Translations under genes and position numbers: made by a program
In this document: positions 24,601 to 32,401 of the stretch, piece by piece
Numbering within the stretch: position 1 is the stretch's first letter
Layout of the letters: each line of letters opens with the position of its first letter
The notes under the pieces: model-generated
The model's database searches: none
Told to the model about the DNA's origin: nothing
What the model saw: the letters and a program-made list of their open reading frames with translations, nothing else
IMG/VR virus record: IMGVR_UViG_3300042310_000081
Span: 1 to 33,878 of that record
Direction: 5' to 3' (one strand)
DNA: 33,878 nt
Source of the DNA: a virus

Positions 24601-26153
24601 TTCAATCATCAGCCTTAGTAATGAATGGACCAACTTTTGAAACAACTGAAGTCCCAATTGACTTAGTATCTTATGTCTATAAAGAATTAGATAATTCTTA
24701 TAAGCATTTTGGAACAAGAATGCGTATTATTGGCAAGATTGAAAATAATGAGCGTCGTAGTCAAACACCAAATGGAAGTACAACCTACTACCAGGTTGCT
24801 GGAGTTCAACCTGATCAGCCAGTAAGCATAGGTGGTGGTTCAGGAGGATTAGCAGTATTGCTTAATCCAACAACCAACAACGGATATTATTTTGAAATTG
24901 CTGCATTGACAAGTGATAACATAGAATCATATTTACAATTAGATAAAGACAATCAATCAGATATTTCTATTAACAATGTTGTTTTTTATAAAATTAAAAA
25001 AGATGCGTCTAATAGTAATGCAATTCCTATAAAACTTTATGGCGGTCTAGCAAAGATTACAGTTGACGATGGAAGGTTTACTGGTCAGTATAGAATGGCT
25101 GGTGAGGAAAATCCTACGGTATATGATTTAGCCGTAGAATATCAAGACATAGGAAAAACAAGAAGATTCTATCTATACATTAATAATCAATTAATTAAGG
25201 TTGTAGACGATACAGATCCACTTCCAATCTACAATAACATGGCTCCGTTTGTTCGTGGTTCATCTAGAGTTATGTTTGAAAATATTTATGCTTTGTCACA
25301 AAACTATTCTCAAAATACTGTTTTTACAGTTGGAGAAACCCTATCCTCTGCTTTTGGGGATAACGAGATAAGTGCTAGCGAGTCTTTAAGAAAATATGCA
25401 ATGAGCGGTATCGTTCAGGCAACTTATCTATCTGGAATTAGTGCTCAGCAACCACCTAAATACAATTTATACTTTGACGAGTTTGGCTCAATAATGAGAG
25501 AGTGTGCTTACTTTGATATTAAGTATGATCGTGCATACCCTGCACTTTACGCTAAGTTGTCTCCAACATTTAATAATATTAAAGGCTACGTCTCATCTGG
25601 TTTTTATGCAGACTCATACGGTGCTGAATTTTTAATATTTAATGCTACAGATACAGCCCTAAATCTTGACGAAACAAGCGGTAACTATCTAAGAATTCAA
25701 GGAGTTACATTTACACAAGACACTACCCATGAGTTAACAGTTGATGAGTACTTTAAAAAGCGTAGTAATTTTTCTAATCCATTACTAACTGGATCTTCTC
25801 AGATTGTTTCTCCGCAAGTTGAGAAACAAAGGTTTGATGAAATTAAAAGAAGTAGAATGATTTATGGAAACAATGAGTTTACCTTAGATACTCCATATAT
25901 ACAAACACAAGATGATGCAGAAAATTTGATGGGCTGGATGATAGATAAACTTATGGTTCCTAAAAAATCAGTTGGTTTAAAAATATTTGCAACCCCAACA
26001 ATTCAACTTGGAGACATTGTAACAATTAACTATAAAGACTCTAATAATTTAGATTTAGTTACTTCAGTTGATTCTAGATTTATAGTCTATAATATTGAGT
26101 ATGCAAGAAAAATAAATGGTCCAGACATGACACTTTATTTGGCGGAGGTATAG
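21645..26153 (+). CDS. Large tail hub / tail-associated protein
   Basis: A 1502-residue protein beginning immediately after the distal tail stop. The middle (about 500-610) contains SLRDFYFFLESMPAPRMLV, AISLILDYVGFSNYAFY and VAEVLNQLAVSTQTAMFFDE, a pattern common in gp27-like or Tal-type hub proteins. A concanavalin-like stretch lies near 1070-1220 (FTGQYRMAGE, FYLYINNQLIKVVDD). The C-terminus (ENLMGWMIDKLMVPKKSVGL, TPTIQLGDIVTINYKD, NGPDMTLYLAEV) resembles the closing domain of many siphovirus hub proteins. It would form the tail tip, possibly with host-binding or cell-wall contact functions; I see no lysozyme or peptidase motif. The next gene begins one base after its stop. Confidence 0.72.
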   Translation: MFESTDLKNHFETSATIQTESLVLAEWNMNMPDNIFKLGNYRYRSQEQNSQFLTLPNTFDSADAGLFYTGATDADVVIDGGFENNGTPQTFTSIKEKNKLLYSLEDCIKPFRPRSGINKAVAFKGKFLSNSGSELARRPRYYMASRYDQFKYFTSFRTEDGIERGIAKTIVNGNYYIDDAAPFVVYKENVPANRIIVKMQTNVGDIDLGDFTDISRTFADPFFSNANKTTPTRWKVQHLEGNNWIDSYVFTENDTRDDGSPIITHDGYVELQYRLKNIPDNFKDSFVFAETFSSSTLLPNESINGYAYLVISNVGDVGTYYVWNSTTDTYDTFTPVYGWVLGSEQIDNKTTFVTDLTNPLSFQETTNGQTVYREFQNIRGLRVVVERMNKFDSTFDLIEMSPRLVVDISNKTIEYSVKKILSDLGTSALPVGQLLASTGNISLFDDDQAFNDNNTTSIVSDYVRKNIKFNFYEKILNVSGFDYWVPIKTLYSDGFPQADVTAGTLELSLRDFYFFLESMPAPRMLVTEVSLSYAISLILDYVGFSNYAFYRTTNEPDPIIPYFFIAPDQTVAEVLNQLAVSTQTAMFFDEYNNFIVMSKNYMLPDINDRTSSMTLSGSNNQSVSGIVENLSSGTLPNIISIASQDKKVYNNGKINYTTRYIQRSYGSIRQANMIDIDKTWIYKPSLLWEVSGTDSTKTINEVASKQGKYVLGAMPLNSDLTASPPSVVNRKIVNNVFDLGENVYWLTRYQGYFYSNGEVIRYDAAQFNVTLAIWYPILSDGINLDESKPEIVLPGRLAPSSVIDNLDKRVANGEITEAQKGEEIQAWRVSHRQGSSNVWITNNQEYQNFFRSLPFNGKIYPTGLVRIYTVPFYEQVEGVTRLQNGAVYEHGRAQFGTTIASHTAGIDTYWSDNAYVRGCDMETQYLFTTTLLEDISLPATTTGAAGVNNSKAQQTSRGGTIKNFMSSSYTTETPVNSTISPKTGTIQSSALVMNGPTFETTEVPIDLVSYVYKELDNSYKHFGTRMRIIGKIENNERRSQTPNGSTTYYQVAGVQPDQPVSIGGGSGGLAVLLNPTTNNGYYFEIAALTSDNIESYLQLDKDNQSDISINNVVFYKIKKDASNSNAIPIKLYGGLAKITVDDGRFTGQYRMAGEENPTVYDLAVEYQDIGKTRRFYLYINNQLIKVVDDTDPLPIYNNMAPFVRGSSRVMFENIYALSQNYSQNTVFTVGETLSSAFGDNEISASESLRKYAMSGIVQATYLSGISAQQPPKYNLYFDEFGSIMRECAYFDIKYDRAYPALYAKLSPTFNNIKGYVSSGFYADSYGAEFLIFNATDTALNLDETSGNYLRIQGVTFTQDTTHELTVDEYFKKRSNFSNPLLTGSSQIVSPQVEKQRFDEIKRSRMIYGNNEFTLDTPYIQTQDDAENLMGWMIDKLMVPKKSVGLKIFATPTIQLGDIVTINYKDSNNLDLVTSVDSRFIVYNIEYARKINGPDMTLYLAEV

Positions 26154-26154
26154 C

Positions 26155-26994
26155 ATGTCATTAGATAGTCAAAATTGGGCAAGACAAGTTGAAAAAGCAG
26201 CAGGAGATGTCGTTAGTTCTCGTGTAGATTCTGCAAAAACAGCAGAAGCAATTGCAATAACAGGTAACGCAGCAGAAGTATATGCTAGAGGTGGAGTAAA
26301 CGCTCAAGGATATTATAATGATGTTCCTGCATATGCACAGTTAACTGCAAATGAAAGAGCATCGGTAACACTTTCTAATGGAAACATAAATACACAAGGA
26401 ATGCTTGCAATTTTAAATAAAAAAGAAGCAGAGTATTTTGGAAGATCAGCAGACTCTGGAGTTATAAAGGCAGACGCCCCACCATCTGTAAGTATTACAG
26501 CAACACCCCCAGCACCAGAACCAGAAATGTTTTCTGCAAGAATGTTTGCTGCTCCACCACCAGTTAAAACAGCAACCTTAGACATTATATTATTTGATGA
26601 AGAATCCGTTCCCACAGATGGAATGTTTGATCAGATATTTGAAAATATTGGCGGTCAAGAATTAATTAGTATAACAAGGTCTGACATTGTTAATGGACAA
26701 AAAATATCATACCAGCCAATTAAAAACCTTTCAGCCATTCAACAAAGGTATAACCCAAATAATATCCTTAGCCTACAGCAAACCGCGGATAAGTTTTTTG
26801 CTGGATTCTCAATTAAACTAGAAGACAAAATTCCAGAAACTGGCAACGGAACTAATGGAGAAAACGTATACCTTAACGCAGCAGGAGACTTAATTATTGA
26901 ATTTATTAACGTAAATCCTGACGAGCAAGTAGAGACACAAATCAGCGTAAGTGGTACAATATATGAAGCAGATCTTGGAGACTACACCTCATGA
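26155..26994 (+). CDS. Baseplate/minor tail protein with proline-rich linker
   Basis: A 279-residue protein in the tail-tip operon, overlapping the next gene by four bases (ATGA). Residues 1-100 are helical and Ala-rich (QVEKAAGDVVSSRVDSAKTA, MLAILNKKEAEYFGRSAD). Residues about 103-145 form a proline-rich linker (PPSVSITATPPAPEPEM, FAAPPPVKTA). The C-terminal half is beta-rich (QPIKNLSAIQQRYNPNNI, VYLNAAGDLIIEFINVNPDE, QISVSGTIYEADLG). No known family is clear. The architecture suggests an N-terminal virion-attachment part joined by a flexible linker to a distal beta domain. Confidence 0.6.
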   Translation: MSLDSQNWARQVEKAAGDVVSSRVDSAKTAEAIAITGNAAEVYARGGVNAQGYYNDVPAYAQLTANERASVTLSNGNINTQGMLAILNKKEAEYFGRSADSGVIKADAPPSVSITATPPAPEPEMFSARMFAAPPPVKTATLDIILFDEESVPTDGMFDQIFENIGGQELISITRSDIVNGQKISYQPIKNLSAIQQRYNPNNILSLQQTADKFFAGFSIKLEDKIPETGNGTNGENVYLNAAGDLIIEFINVNPDEQVETQISVSGTIYEADLGDYTS

Positions 26995-28151
26995 TAACTA
27001 ATACTGGTAAATCTATTATTGCAAAGTATTTACTTGGACAGGCCCCTGCCTATGCCTCGTATATTGCTATTGGTTGTGGTGCTACTCCACTAGATACCGC
27101 CGATGAAATCGGAGATTATTCAACAAAAACAAATTTAGATTTTGAGATGTTTCGTGTTCCAATATCTTCTAGAGGTTTCGTAAACGAAGACGGTGTAGAT
27201 AAAATTGTTCTAACAGCAGAACTACCAACAGAAGAAAGATATGAAATATCTGAAATTGGAATATACTCTGCAGGATCTAATCCATCTGCAGGAGCATATG
27301 ATAGTAAAACAGTTTTTGCGTTTACACAAAACGAAAACTGGCAATATGTAACAGCAGCATCGGCAGTAGCAATTGACACAGAATCTGATGCGCTAGATGC
27401 CCCAATTTATGACAACGTTATTGCTGTAACAGATCCAGTATTTCAAACAAGTGCAGATAATCCAATATTTTTTAAATCACCAAGAGTTGCACGATACGAA
27501 AGACCAAGATTTTTAAATAATGTAATTATGATAAAAGGTAATGAGGCTGATCTTGATATTGAATCAGATAGCGGTCCAACGCAAGATACTTTTGAAATAG
27601 GAGCATCATCAAATTATATTAGATTGAGCGGAACAACAGTTGATTTTACAAAAAATTCTCCAACAGACCAACTAAGATTAGCATTCTCAATAGTAAATAG
27701 AGATGGAACATATGGTGCTGGCACTCAACCAGAAAGAGCCAGAGTTTTAGTTTCATTTGAAAATACAAGCGGAACGCAGTTTGCAAGACTTGAAGCAGAA
27801 GTTGCTGATGACAGCAGTGGCGGACAATACGATTTTGCTACAGAAAGATACTTTGTTGTAACAAAACAACTTCAACAACTATACAGAACATCTGGATTTG
27901 ATTGGAATGCTGTTTCTGTAGTTAAGATATACGCATGCGTTATTGATGGAGTCAATCCGTCTGGTAACTACTATGTAGCACTAGACGCTTTAAAATTAGA
28001 AAATGTTGCTACAGTAAATCCACTTTATGGACTAACAGGATATTCAGTCATTCAAACTTCAGGCGCAGCAACCATAATCAAGAGTCCTAATACTAGTAAT
28101 TATGTTGAATTTAGATTTTCAGTAGATCTTTCTAGTGGAAACAATTCATAA
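26991..28151 (+). CDS. Tail fibre/baseplate protein
   Basis: A 386-residue protein starting in the ATGA overlap. The N-terminus (MITNTGKSIIAKYLLGQAPA, YASYIAIGCGA, YEISEIGIYSAG) resembles the N-terminal attachment domain of many phage tail fibre and baseplate proteins. The rest is beta-rich, with a candidate jelly-roll or carbohydrate-binding-like region at about 190-330 (DTFEIGASSNYIRLSG, LRLAFSIVNRDGTYG, NYYVALDALKLENVAT). I infer a structural tail-tip protein with possible glycan binding. It shares stop/start bases (TAATG) with the next gene. Confidence 0.66.
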   Translation: MITNTGKSIIAKYLLGQAPAYASYIAIGCGATPLDTADEIGDYSTKTNLDFEMFRVPISSRGFVNEDGVDKIVLTAELPTEERYEISEIGIYSAGSNPSAGAYDSKTVFAFTQNENWQYVTAASAVAIDTESDALDAPIYDNVIAVTDPVFQTSADNPIFFKSPRVARYERPRFLNNVIMIKGNEADLDIESDSGPTQDTFEIGASSNYIRLSGTTVDFTKNSPTDQLRLAFSIVNRDGTYGAGTQPERARVLVSFENTSGTQFARLEAEVADDSSGGQYDFATERYFVVTKQLQQLYRTSGFDWNAVSVVKIYACVIDGVNPSGNYYVALDALKLENVATVNPLYGLTGYSVIQTSGAATIIKSPNTSNYVEFRFSVDLSSGNNS

Positions 28152-28576
28152 TGGCTGATGCAGGAATTAAAAAAGTTATAATTAAAAAAGCATCTTTACC
28201 ACCACTAGATCATGATAAAGTTGGATACGTTTTTAGATACAGAATTGTTTCTGAAGATAAAAACAGAACTTCTCAATGGTCTCCAATAAATCTTGTACTA
28301 GATGATTCAATTACTGCTGTTGCGGGGGCCGTACAGGTTTCAACATCAGTTATTAGTGCAGTCTGGGGAGATGAATTAAATAGACCAAAGTATGATGTTT
28401 TTGTTGGATTTGATGGGGCTACAGCAACCTACCACGGCACAACACCAATCCATTCATATCAATTTATTAAAACTGGAACTACAAATGTACGTGTAATTAT
28501 TCAAGTTGAGTCATCTGAAAAAACACTAAATGCCAATTTCCAAATATACAACTCTGGCTTAGTTTCTTTGGTATAA
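28151..28576 (+). CDS. Small baseplate protein with fibronectin III-like pattern
   Basis: A 141-residue protein starting in a TAATG overlap. The sequence GYVFRYRIVSEDKNRTSQWS (about 25-44) and the later IHSYQFIKTGTTNVRVIIQV (about 97-116) read like strands of a fibronectin type III or similar immunoglobulin-like domain, a common add-on in tail-tip proteins. Its last codons overlap the -10 of the next promoter. The role is inferred from context; it may decorate the baseplate or mediate weak surface binding. Confidence 0.6.
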   Translation: MADAGIKKVIIKKASLPPLDHDKVGYVFRYRIVSEDKNRTSQWSPINLVLDDSITAVAGAVQVSTSVISAVWGDELNRPKYDVFVGFDGATATYHGTTPIHSYQFIKTGTTNVRVIIQVESSEKTLNANFQIYNSGLVSLV

Positions 28577-28577
28577 T
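28569..28577 (+). promoter_or_regulatory. Extended -10 promoter (TGGTATAAT) overlapping a stop codon
   Basis: TGG-TATAAT uses the last codons and TAA stop of the upstream gene as its -10. It ends 16 bases before ATG 28594, with AGGAGG at 28583-28588, 5 bases from the start. Confidence 0.66.
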
Positions 28578-28593
28578 AAAATAGGAGGAATAA

Positions 28594-29034
28594 ATGGCAA
28601 AAGTACCACTACCAGAAAGAGGGCAACCTCTTGATGTTACATATTTATATCAGTTAATTGAGGCCGTAAACGACCTTTCCACAAATGTTGCTTCTAAGCA
28701 GACAAGTAAAACAATTATTGATACAGCAAGTGCGGGTAAGGCAGAGGTACAAACCTCTAACACAAGAATAGTGGGCGGGTTAGTTGAAGTTGCAAATAAC
28801 TCAACAGTTTCAGCGGGTAACGAAAGAACGTTTACTTATGACTTTAAAGACTTTAAATACCCACCAATAGTATCAGCAACCCCAGTTAATACTGGGCAAA
28901 CACCAGCAGGACAAAACGTAAATATTGTTCTAAAGAGTGTTACAGAAACAAGAGTAGAGGGTGTTGTAAGGTTTGGGGCTTCTGGCGACTTATCTTTATC
29001 AGTTCATCTAGTTATTGTTGGAATTCCAAACTAA
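28594..29034 (+). CDS. Minor structural protein (short fibre-like)
   Basis: A 146-residue protein with a strong ribosome site. The first 40 residues are helical (PLDVTYLYQLIEAVNDLSTN), suitable for trimerising or attachment. The rest is beta-rich: GNERTFTYDFKDFKYPPIVS, then VTETRVEGVVRFG and a last strand LSLSVHLVIVGIPN. This helix-then-beta layout with a hydrophobic final strand is common in small fibre or receptor-tip proteins at the end of tail operons, sometimes with an H-type-lectin-like fold. It is the last clear virion gene. Having its own promoter suggests its amount is set separately. Confidence 0.6.
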   Translation: MAKVPLPERGQPLDVTYLYQLIEAVNDLSTNVASKQTSKTIIDTASAGKAEVQTSNTRIVGGLVEVANNSTVSAGNERTFTYDFKDFKYPPIVSATPVNTGQTPAGQNVNIVLKSVTETRVEGVVRFGASGDLSLSVHLVIVGIPN

Positions 29035-29045
29035 GGAAATAATTA

Positions 29046-29237
29046 ATGATTTCTTGCAAAAAATGCAAGGGTAGAATCTTTGTTGATAGACAGTACAGCA
29101 GTGCTCAACATATGGAAACATATTGTATGGGATGCGGACTAAGAACATTTTTTCATCCTCCAATAGAAAGTGAAGAAGGTAGATGGCTACTAGCAAAGGA
29201 AATATTGAGAGCCAAGAATACAATAACGAAACTGTAA
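29046..29237 (+). CDS. Small zinc-ribbon protein
   Basis: A 63-residue protein with two CxxC knuckles, CKKC (4-7) and CMGC (27-30), spaced as in a single zinc ribbon. It follows AAGGAAA at about 7 bases. The rest has no recognised domain. Its last 55 bases overlap the start of the next gene in another frame, so the two may be translationally coupled. Small zinc ribbons next to regulators in phages often bind nucleic acid or RNA polymerase; no such role can be shown here. Confidence 0.62.
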   Translation: MISCKKCKGRIFVDRQYSSAQHMETYCMGCGLRTFFHPPIESEEGRWLLAKEILRAKNTITKL

Positions 29238-29725
29238 TAAAAGGTAATAAAAAAATATGGTTTCTTAATGGGGACTTGGTAAGGCTACATCACAGTTCAA
29301 GATCTACTGGAATGGTTTCTGTTTATAATATTACTAAAGATAGAATTGAGACTTGTTTACGTTCCGACTTTAGAAAAAATAGAGAACGTGCATACACTGT
29401 TGCTGAGACTGCTAAATTAATTAATCGTCATAGAAAATATATGCCTAAATTAATGAAGACTGGAATGATACCAAAACCAATTGGTGCAAGGTTAGATGGA
29501 CAAAGAGGTTGGCAAATTAGATCTTATTATTCAGAAAGCACGGTAAGGGATATACGTGCTATACTGGCTACTATACATATAGGACAACCAAGAAAAGATG
29601 GGCTTATAACAAATAATATGACGCCTACAAGCCAAGAATTGACAAGGCGCATGGGTGACGGTATACTTACATATACGAAGACAGAAGATGGTAGATTTAT
29701 TCCTGTTTGGGCAGAGAATATTTAA
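29183..29725 (+). CDS. MerR/excisionase-like DNA-binding protein
   Basis: A 180-residue basic protein. Residues about 70-118 (AYTVAETAKLINRHRKYM, PKLMKTGMIPKPIG, GWQIRSYYSESTVRDI) fit the winged helix-turn-helix of MerR/excisionase-type proteins: a TVAETAKLI helix pair followed by a wing and an (Y/S)SES(T)V-type helix. The first 60 residues (KKIWFLNGDLVRLHHSSR) form a separate beta region. It sits between virion and replication genes, suggesting a transcriptional or replication regulator. ATG 29183 overlaps the zinc-ribbon gene by 55 bases; later in-frame starts are possible. No operator is evident. Confidence 0.62.
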   Translation: MATSKGNIESQEYNNETVIKGNKKIWFLNGDLVRLHHSSRSTGMVSVYNITKDRIETCLRSDFRKNRERAYTVAETAKLINRHRKYMPKLMKTGMIPKPIGARLDGQRGWQIRSYYSESTVRDIRAILATIHIGQPRKDGLITNNMTPTSQELTRRMGDGILTYTKTEDGRFIPVWAENI

Positions 29726-29743
29726 AAATAGAAATGGTGGGGT

Positions 29744-29953
29744 ATGGAAGAAAATAAAAACACAAAGGTATCAGTAACACTAGGATACACACACAATCTA
29801 GGAAATTTCCAATCAGTAAGGTTTGATCTTGGTATTGTTGACTATAAGCGTGATGATGAAAACACAGACCAAGCATTTGAGCGTGTATACAAGTTTGTTG
29901 AAAACAAACTAATTGAAAAAAGCAACGAAGCAAAAGAATTTAAAAGCGAATAG
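29744..29953 (+). CDS. Small conserved-type phage protein (69 aa)
   Basis: A 69-residue acidic protein. It starts with a beta-type stretch (KVSVTLGYTHNLGNFQSVRF, then DLGIVDYKR) and ends in a helix (QAFERVYKFVENKLIEKSNE). Similar small proteins with a GN..S.R.D.G pattern followed by a VYKFVE-type helix occur near replication genes in other actinobacterial phages, as I recall; no function is known to me. The stop shares a base with the GTG of the next gene (TAGTG). Confidence 0.6.
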   Translation: MEENKNTKVSVTLGYTHNLGNFQSVRFDLGIVDYKRDDENTDQAFERVYKFVENKLIEKSNEAKEFKSE

Positions 29954-30261
29954 TGGCAGAACGCAAAGACCGTATGGCTTTGCTAAGTAGGTATAATAAA
30001 TTACATCTACAAAGATATGAAGCCAAAAGTAACATGAACCTTAATGTTGAGCAATGGGCTGCAGACGCTCTTGTTGAATCTTATGGAATGGGGGTTTGCT
30101 ATGATTTATTGGATTACTATTTTAATATTTCTCTTTCCCCTAGTTGGAGTTACTTTGCATACAACGCACAAAAAATATTAGAAGCAAAATTAGAAGTAGA
30201 GCAAGACATTAAAGAACGAGAAGAGCGCAGAAAACTAGCAAGGAAGTGGATTAATGAATAA
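29953..30261 (+). CDS. Hypothetical protein upstream of helicase
   Basis: A 102-residue, highly charged, mostly helical protein starting at GTG 29953 in a TAGTG overlap, and overlapping the helicase start by 8 bases. Residues about 30-75 contain aromatic-rich sequence (VEQWAADALVESYGMGVCYD, YYFNISLSPSWSYFAYNA), and the last 30 residues form a basic/acidic helix (VEQDIKEREERRKLARKWIN). I do not recognise it. Its tight coupling to the helicase suggests a replication accessory, for example a loader, but this is inference only. Confidence 0.6.
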   Translation: MAERKDRMALLSRYNKLHLQRYEAKSNMNLNVEQWAADALVESYGMGVCYDLLDYYFNISLSPSWSYFAYNAQKILEAKLEVEQDIKEREERRKLARKWINE

Positions 30262-31480
30262 TACAGAGGCAAAGTTAATCACCGCAGTATTAAATGATAA
30301 ACAAGTCCATGTATTATTGCAAGCAAATGTTGATAATCTTCTAAGAACTCACAACGATGTCTGGGAATTTATTAGGCTATACTCAGAAAATAATCAATCA
30401 GTGCCACCAGTATCTTTAGTTGTAGAAAAATTTAGAGACTTTGTACCAGTAGAAGGTGTTGGTGCAACAAAGCATCACCTTGAAGAATTACAAACCGAAT
30501 ACTTAAATGATAGTCTTAAAGATATTTTACGTAATGCAGCGTCTGAAGTTCAAGGTGGAAATGGGCCAAAGGCTCTTGAACACATTATTACAAAAACATC
30601 AGAATTAAAAAAGAATACTGCTGCAATAAGAGATATTGAAGTAACAGACCTTGATTCTGCAGTTGCTTATTTTGAAAATGTAAAGAAGATGCAAGATCTT
30701 GGTCATGTTGGAATTAAAACAGGTTTACCAGGGTTTGACAACTACTTACCTTCTGGAATTATGCCAGGACAACTAGGAGTCTTTCTTGCATATCCAGGTA
30801 TTGGAAAGTCTTGGTTGGCTCTGTACTTCGCTGTACAGGCTTGGAAACAGGGTCGTAGCCCACTCATTATAAGTCTTGAAATGTCTGAGACGGAAGTTCG
30901 TAATCGTGTATTTGCAATTATGGGTGAAGGCTTATGGTCTCACCGTAAACTTAGCAATGGAGAAGTAGAAATTGATATGCTTAAAAAATGGCATGCAGAT
31001 AAATTAGAAGGTAAGCCAGAGTTTCACATTATCTCTAATGACAATGGTGGAGACTTAACTCCTTCAGTTATACGTGGAAAAATTGATCAATACAAACCAG
31101 ACTTTGTTGTTGTTGATTATTTGCAATTAATGTCACCAAATCAAAAGGCTGACAGCGAGACGGTACGTATGAAAAACCTTTCAAGAGAACTTAAACTTAT
31201 GTCTATTAGCGAAGAGGTTCCTATTATTGCAATTTCATCTGCTACTCCAGATGATGTTAAGGATCTTTCTACACCGCCAACTTTGGGACAAACTGCTTGG
31301 TCAAGACAAATTGCTTATGACGCTGATTGGGTAATGGCGTTGGGTCGTGCTACGAATAGTGATATTATTGAATGTGTATTTAGAAAAAATAGAAATGGTT
31401 TCATGGGAGACTTTTTAGTTCAGGTAGACTTTGATAGAGGATACTACCGTTACAAGGATTATGAGGATAAGAATGGTTAA
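30254..31480 (+). CDS. Replicative DnaB-type DNA helicase
   Basis: A 408-residue RecA-fold helicase that unwinds DNA at the phage fork. The N-terminal domain (1-110) is helical and like DnaB-N. The core shows GIKTGLPGFDNYL (153-165), Walker A AYPGIGKS (179-186), SLEMSE with the catalytic Glu (E209), Walker B VVVDYLQLM (285-293), and the arginine-finger region FRKNRNGFMG (376-385). The H3 position, usually SQLNR in DnaB, reads AISSATPDD (326-334). It starts at ATG 30254 behind AAGGAAG, and overlaps the primase start by 8 bases, so helicase and primase should be made together. Confidence 0.92.
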   Translation: MNNTEAKLITAVLNDKQVHVLLQANVDNLLRTHNDVWEFIRLYSENNQSVPPVSLVVEKFRDFVPVEGVGATKHHLEELQTEYLNDSLKDILRNAASEVQGGNGPKALEHIITKTSELKKNTAAIRDIEVTDLDSAVAYFENVKKMQDLGHVGIKTGLPGFDNYLPSGIMPGQLGVFLAYPGIGKSWLALYFAVQAWKQGRSPLIISLEMSETEVRNRVFAIMGEGLWSHRKLSNGEVEIDMLKKWHADKLEGKPEFHIISNDNGGDLTPSVIRGKIDQYKPDFVVVDYLQLMSPNQKADSETVRMKNLSRELKLMSISEEVPIIAISSATPDDVKDLSTPPTLGQTAWSRQIAYDADWVMALGRATNSDIIECVFRKNRNGFMGDFLVQVDFDRGYYRYKDYEDKNG

Positions 31481-32396
31481 AGATTCTTATACAGCAGAAC
31501 AAGTTAATCGTGTCTTAACTGGTGCGGGTATTGATATTGAGGCTGAGTATGGAACAGACTATATTATATTTTGTCCATATCACAACAACAATAGAACTCC
31601 TGCTGGTGAAGTGTCAAAAGAGCATGGATTGTTTTTTTGCTTTGGATGCCAAACCACAAAAACTCTTGTTGAGTTTGTAATGTATATATCTAATAGAACA
31701 TACTTTGAAGCAATAAGATATATTAAAAGTAAAGAACAAGAAACTAGTATTGAGACATCAGTAAACAAAGCGTTGGTAGATAAACCAGAGTTTGTTCAGT
31801 ATGACGAATTACTAATTAAAAGATTAAACAATCAGGCATTAGAATCTCCAAGAGCGATTAGATATTACGAAGGTAGAAAAATAACTAAAGACTCAGTAAT
31901 AAAGTTTAATCTTGGCTATTCAGAAAAGCAAGACTCAGTTACAATTCCAGTACACTCTCCAGATGGTATGTGTATCGGATTTGTTGGCAGAACGGTTGAA
32001 GGTAAAGAATTTAAGAATACTCCTGGTTTACCAAAAGGTAAGACCTTATTTAATTTACACAGAATAAAGACTTCAAGCATTGTCTATGTAGTAGAGTCTT
32101 CTTTTGATGCAATTAGGTTAGATCAAGTAGGATTTCCTGCGGTTGCTACGTTGGGTGCTAATGTTTCTGCAGCACAAATAAAACTATTAGAGAAGTATTT
32201 TAATAGTATTGTTTTGATTGCAGATAACGATGATGCAGGAATAATAATGAGAGATAAGTTAGTTCAAAGACTTGGACCTGTTGTTACTTCTGTGTATATA
32301 GATAAAAAATATAAAGATATAGGCGATATGGATGATGATGCAATTAAAAAACTGGAGTTTCAGTTTGACAATTCTATCACCAGTATGCTAAAATAG
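31473..32396 (+). CDS. DNA primase (CHC2 zinc finger and Toprim)
   Basis: A 307-residue primase from ATG 31473, chosen because GAGG (31463-31466) lies 6 bases upstream and the start overlaps the helicase end by 8 bases; an ATG at 31461 is less well served. The zinc-binding domain has CPYH (34-37) and CFGC (56-59). The Toprim domain has VVESSFDAIRL (206-216, with the acidic E208), ATLGANVSA and the metal-binding DNDDAG (251-256). It makes RNA primers for lagging-strand synthesis with the upstream helicase. It is smaller than bacterial DnaG and lacks a clear C-terminal helicase-interaction domain, as is common in phages. Confidence 0.92.
   Translation: MVKDSYTAEQVNRVLTGAGIDIEAEYGTDYIIFCPYHNNNRTPAGEVSKEHGLFFCFGCQTTKTLVEFVMYISNRTYFEAIRYIKSKEQETSIETSVNKALVDKPEFVQYDELLIKRLNNQALESPRAIRYYEGRKITKDSVIKFNLGYSEKQDSVTIPVHSPDGMCIGFVGRTVEGKEFKNTPGLPKGKTLFNLHRIKTSSIVYVVESSFDAIRLDQVGFPAVATLGANVSAAQIKLLEKYFNSIVLIADNDDAGIIMRDKLVQRLGPVVTSVYIDKKYKDIGDMDDDAIKKLEFQFDNSITSMLK
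32365..32394 (+). promoter_or_regulatory. Promoter with -35 TTGACA and extended -10 TGCTAAAAT
   Basis: TTGACA (32365-32370), an 18-base gap, then TAAAAT (32389-32394) preceded by TGC. It is the only promoter in the window with a consensus -35, and it lies within the end of the primase gene. The -10 ends 7 bases before ATG 32402 and no Shine-Dalgarno is present, so a leaderless mRNA is expected. Confidence 0.72.
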
Positions 32397-32401
32397 AAAA
32401 G

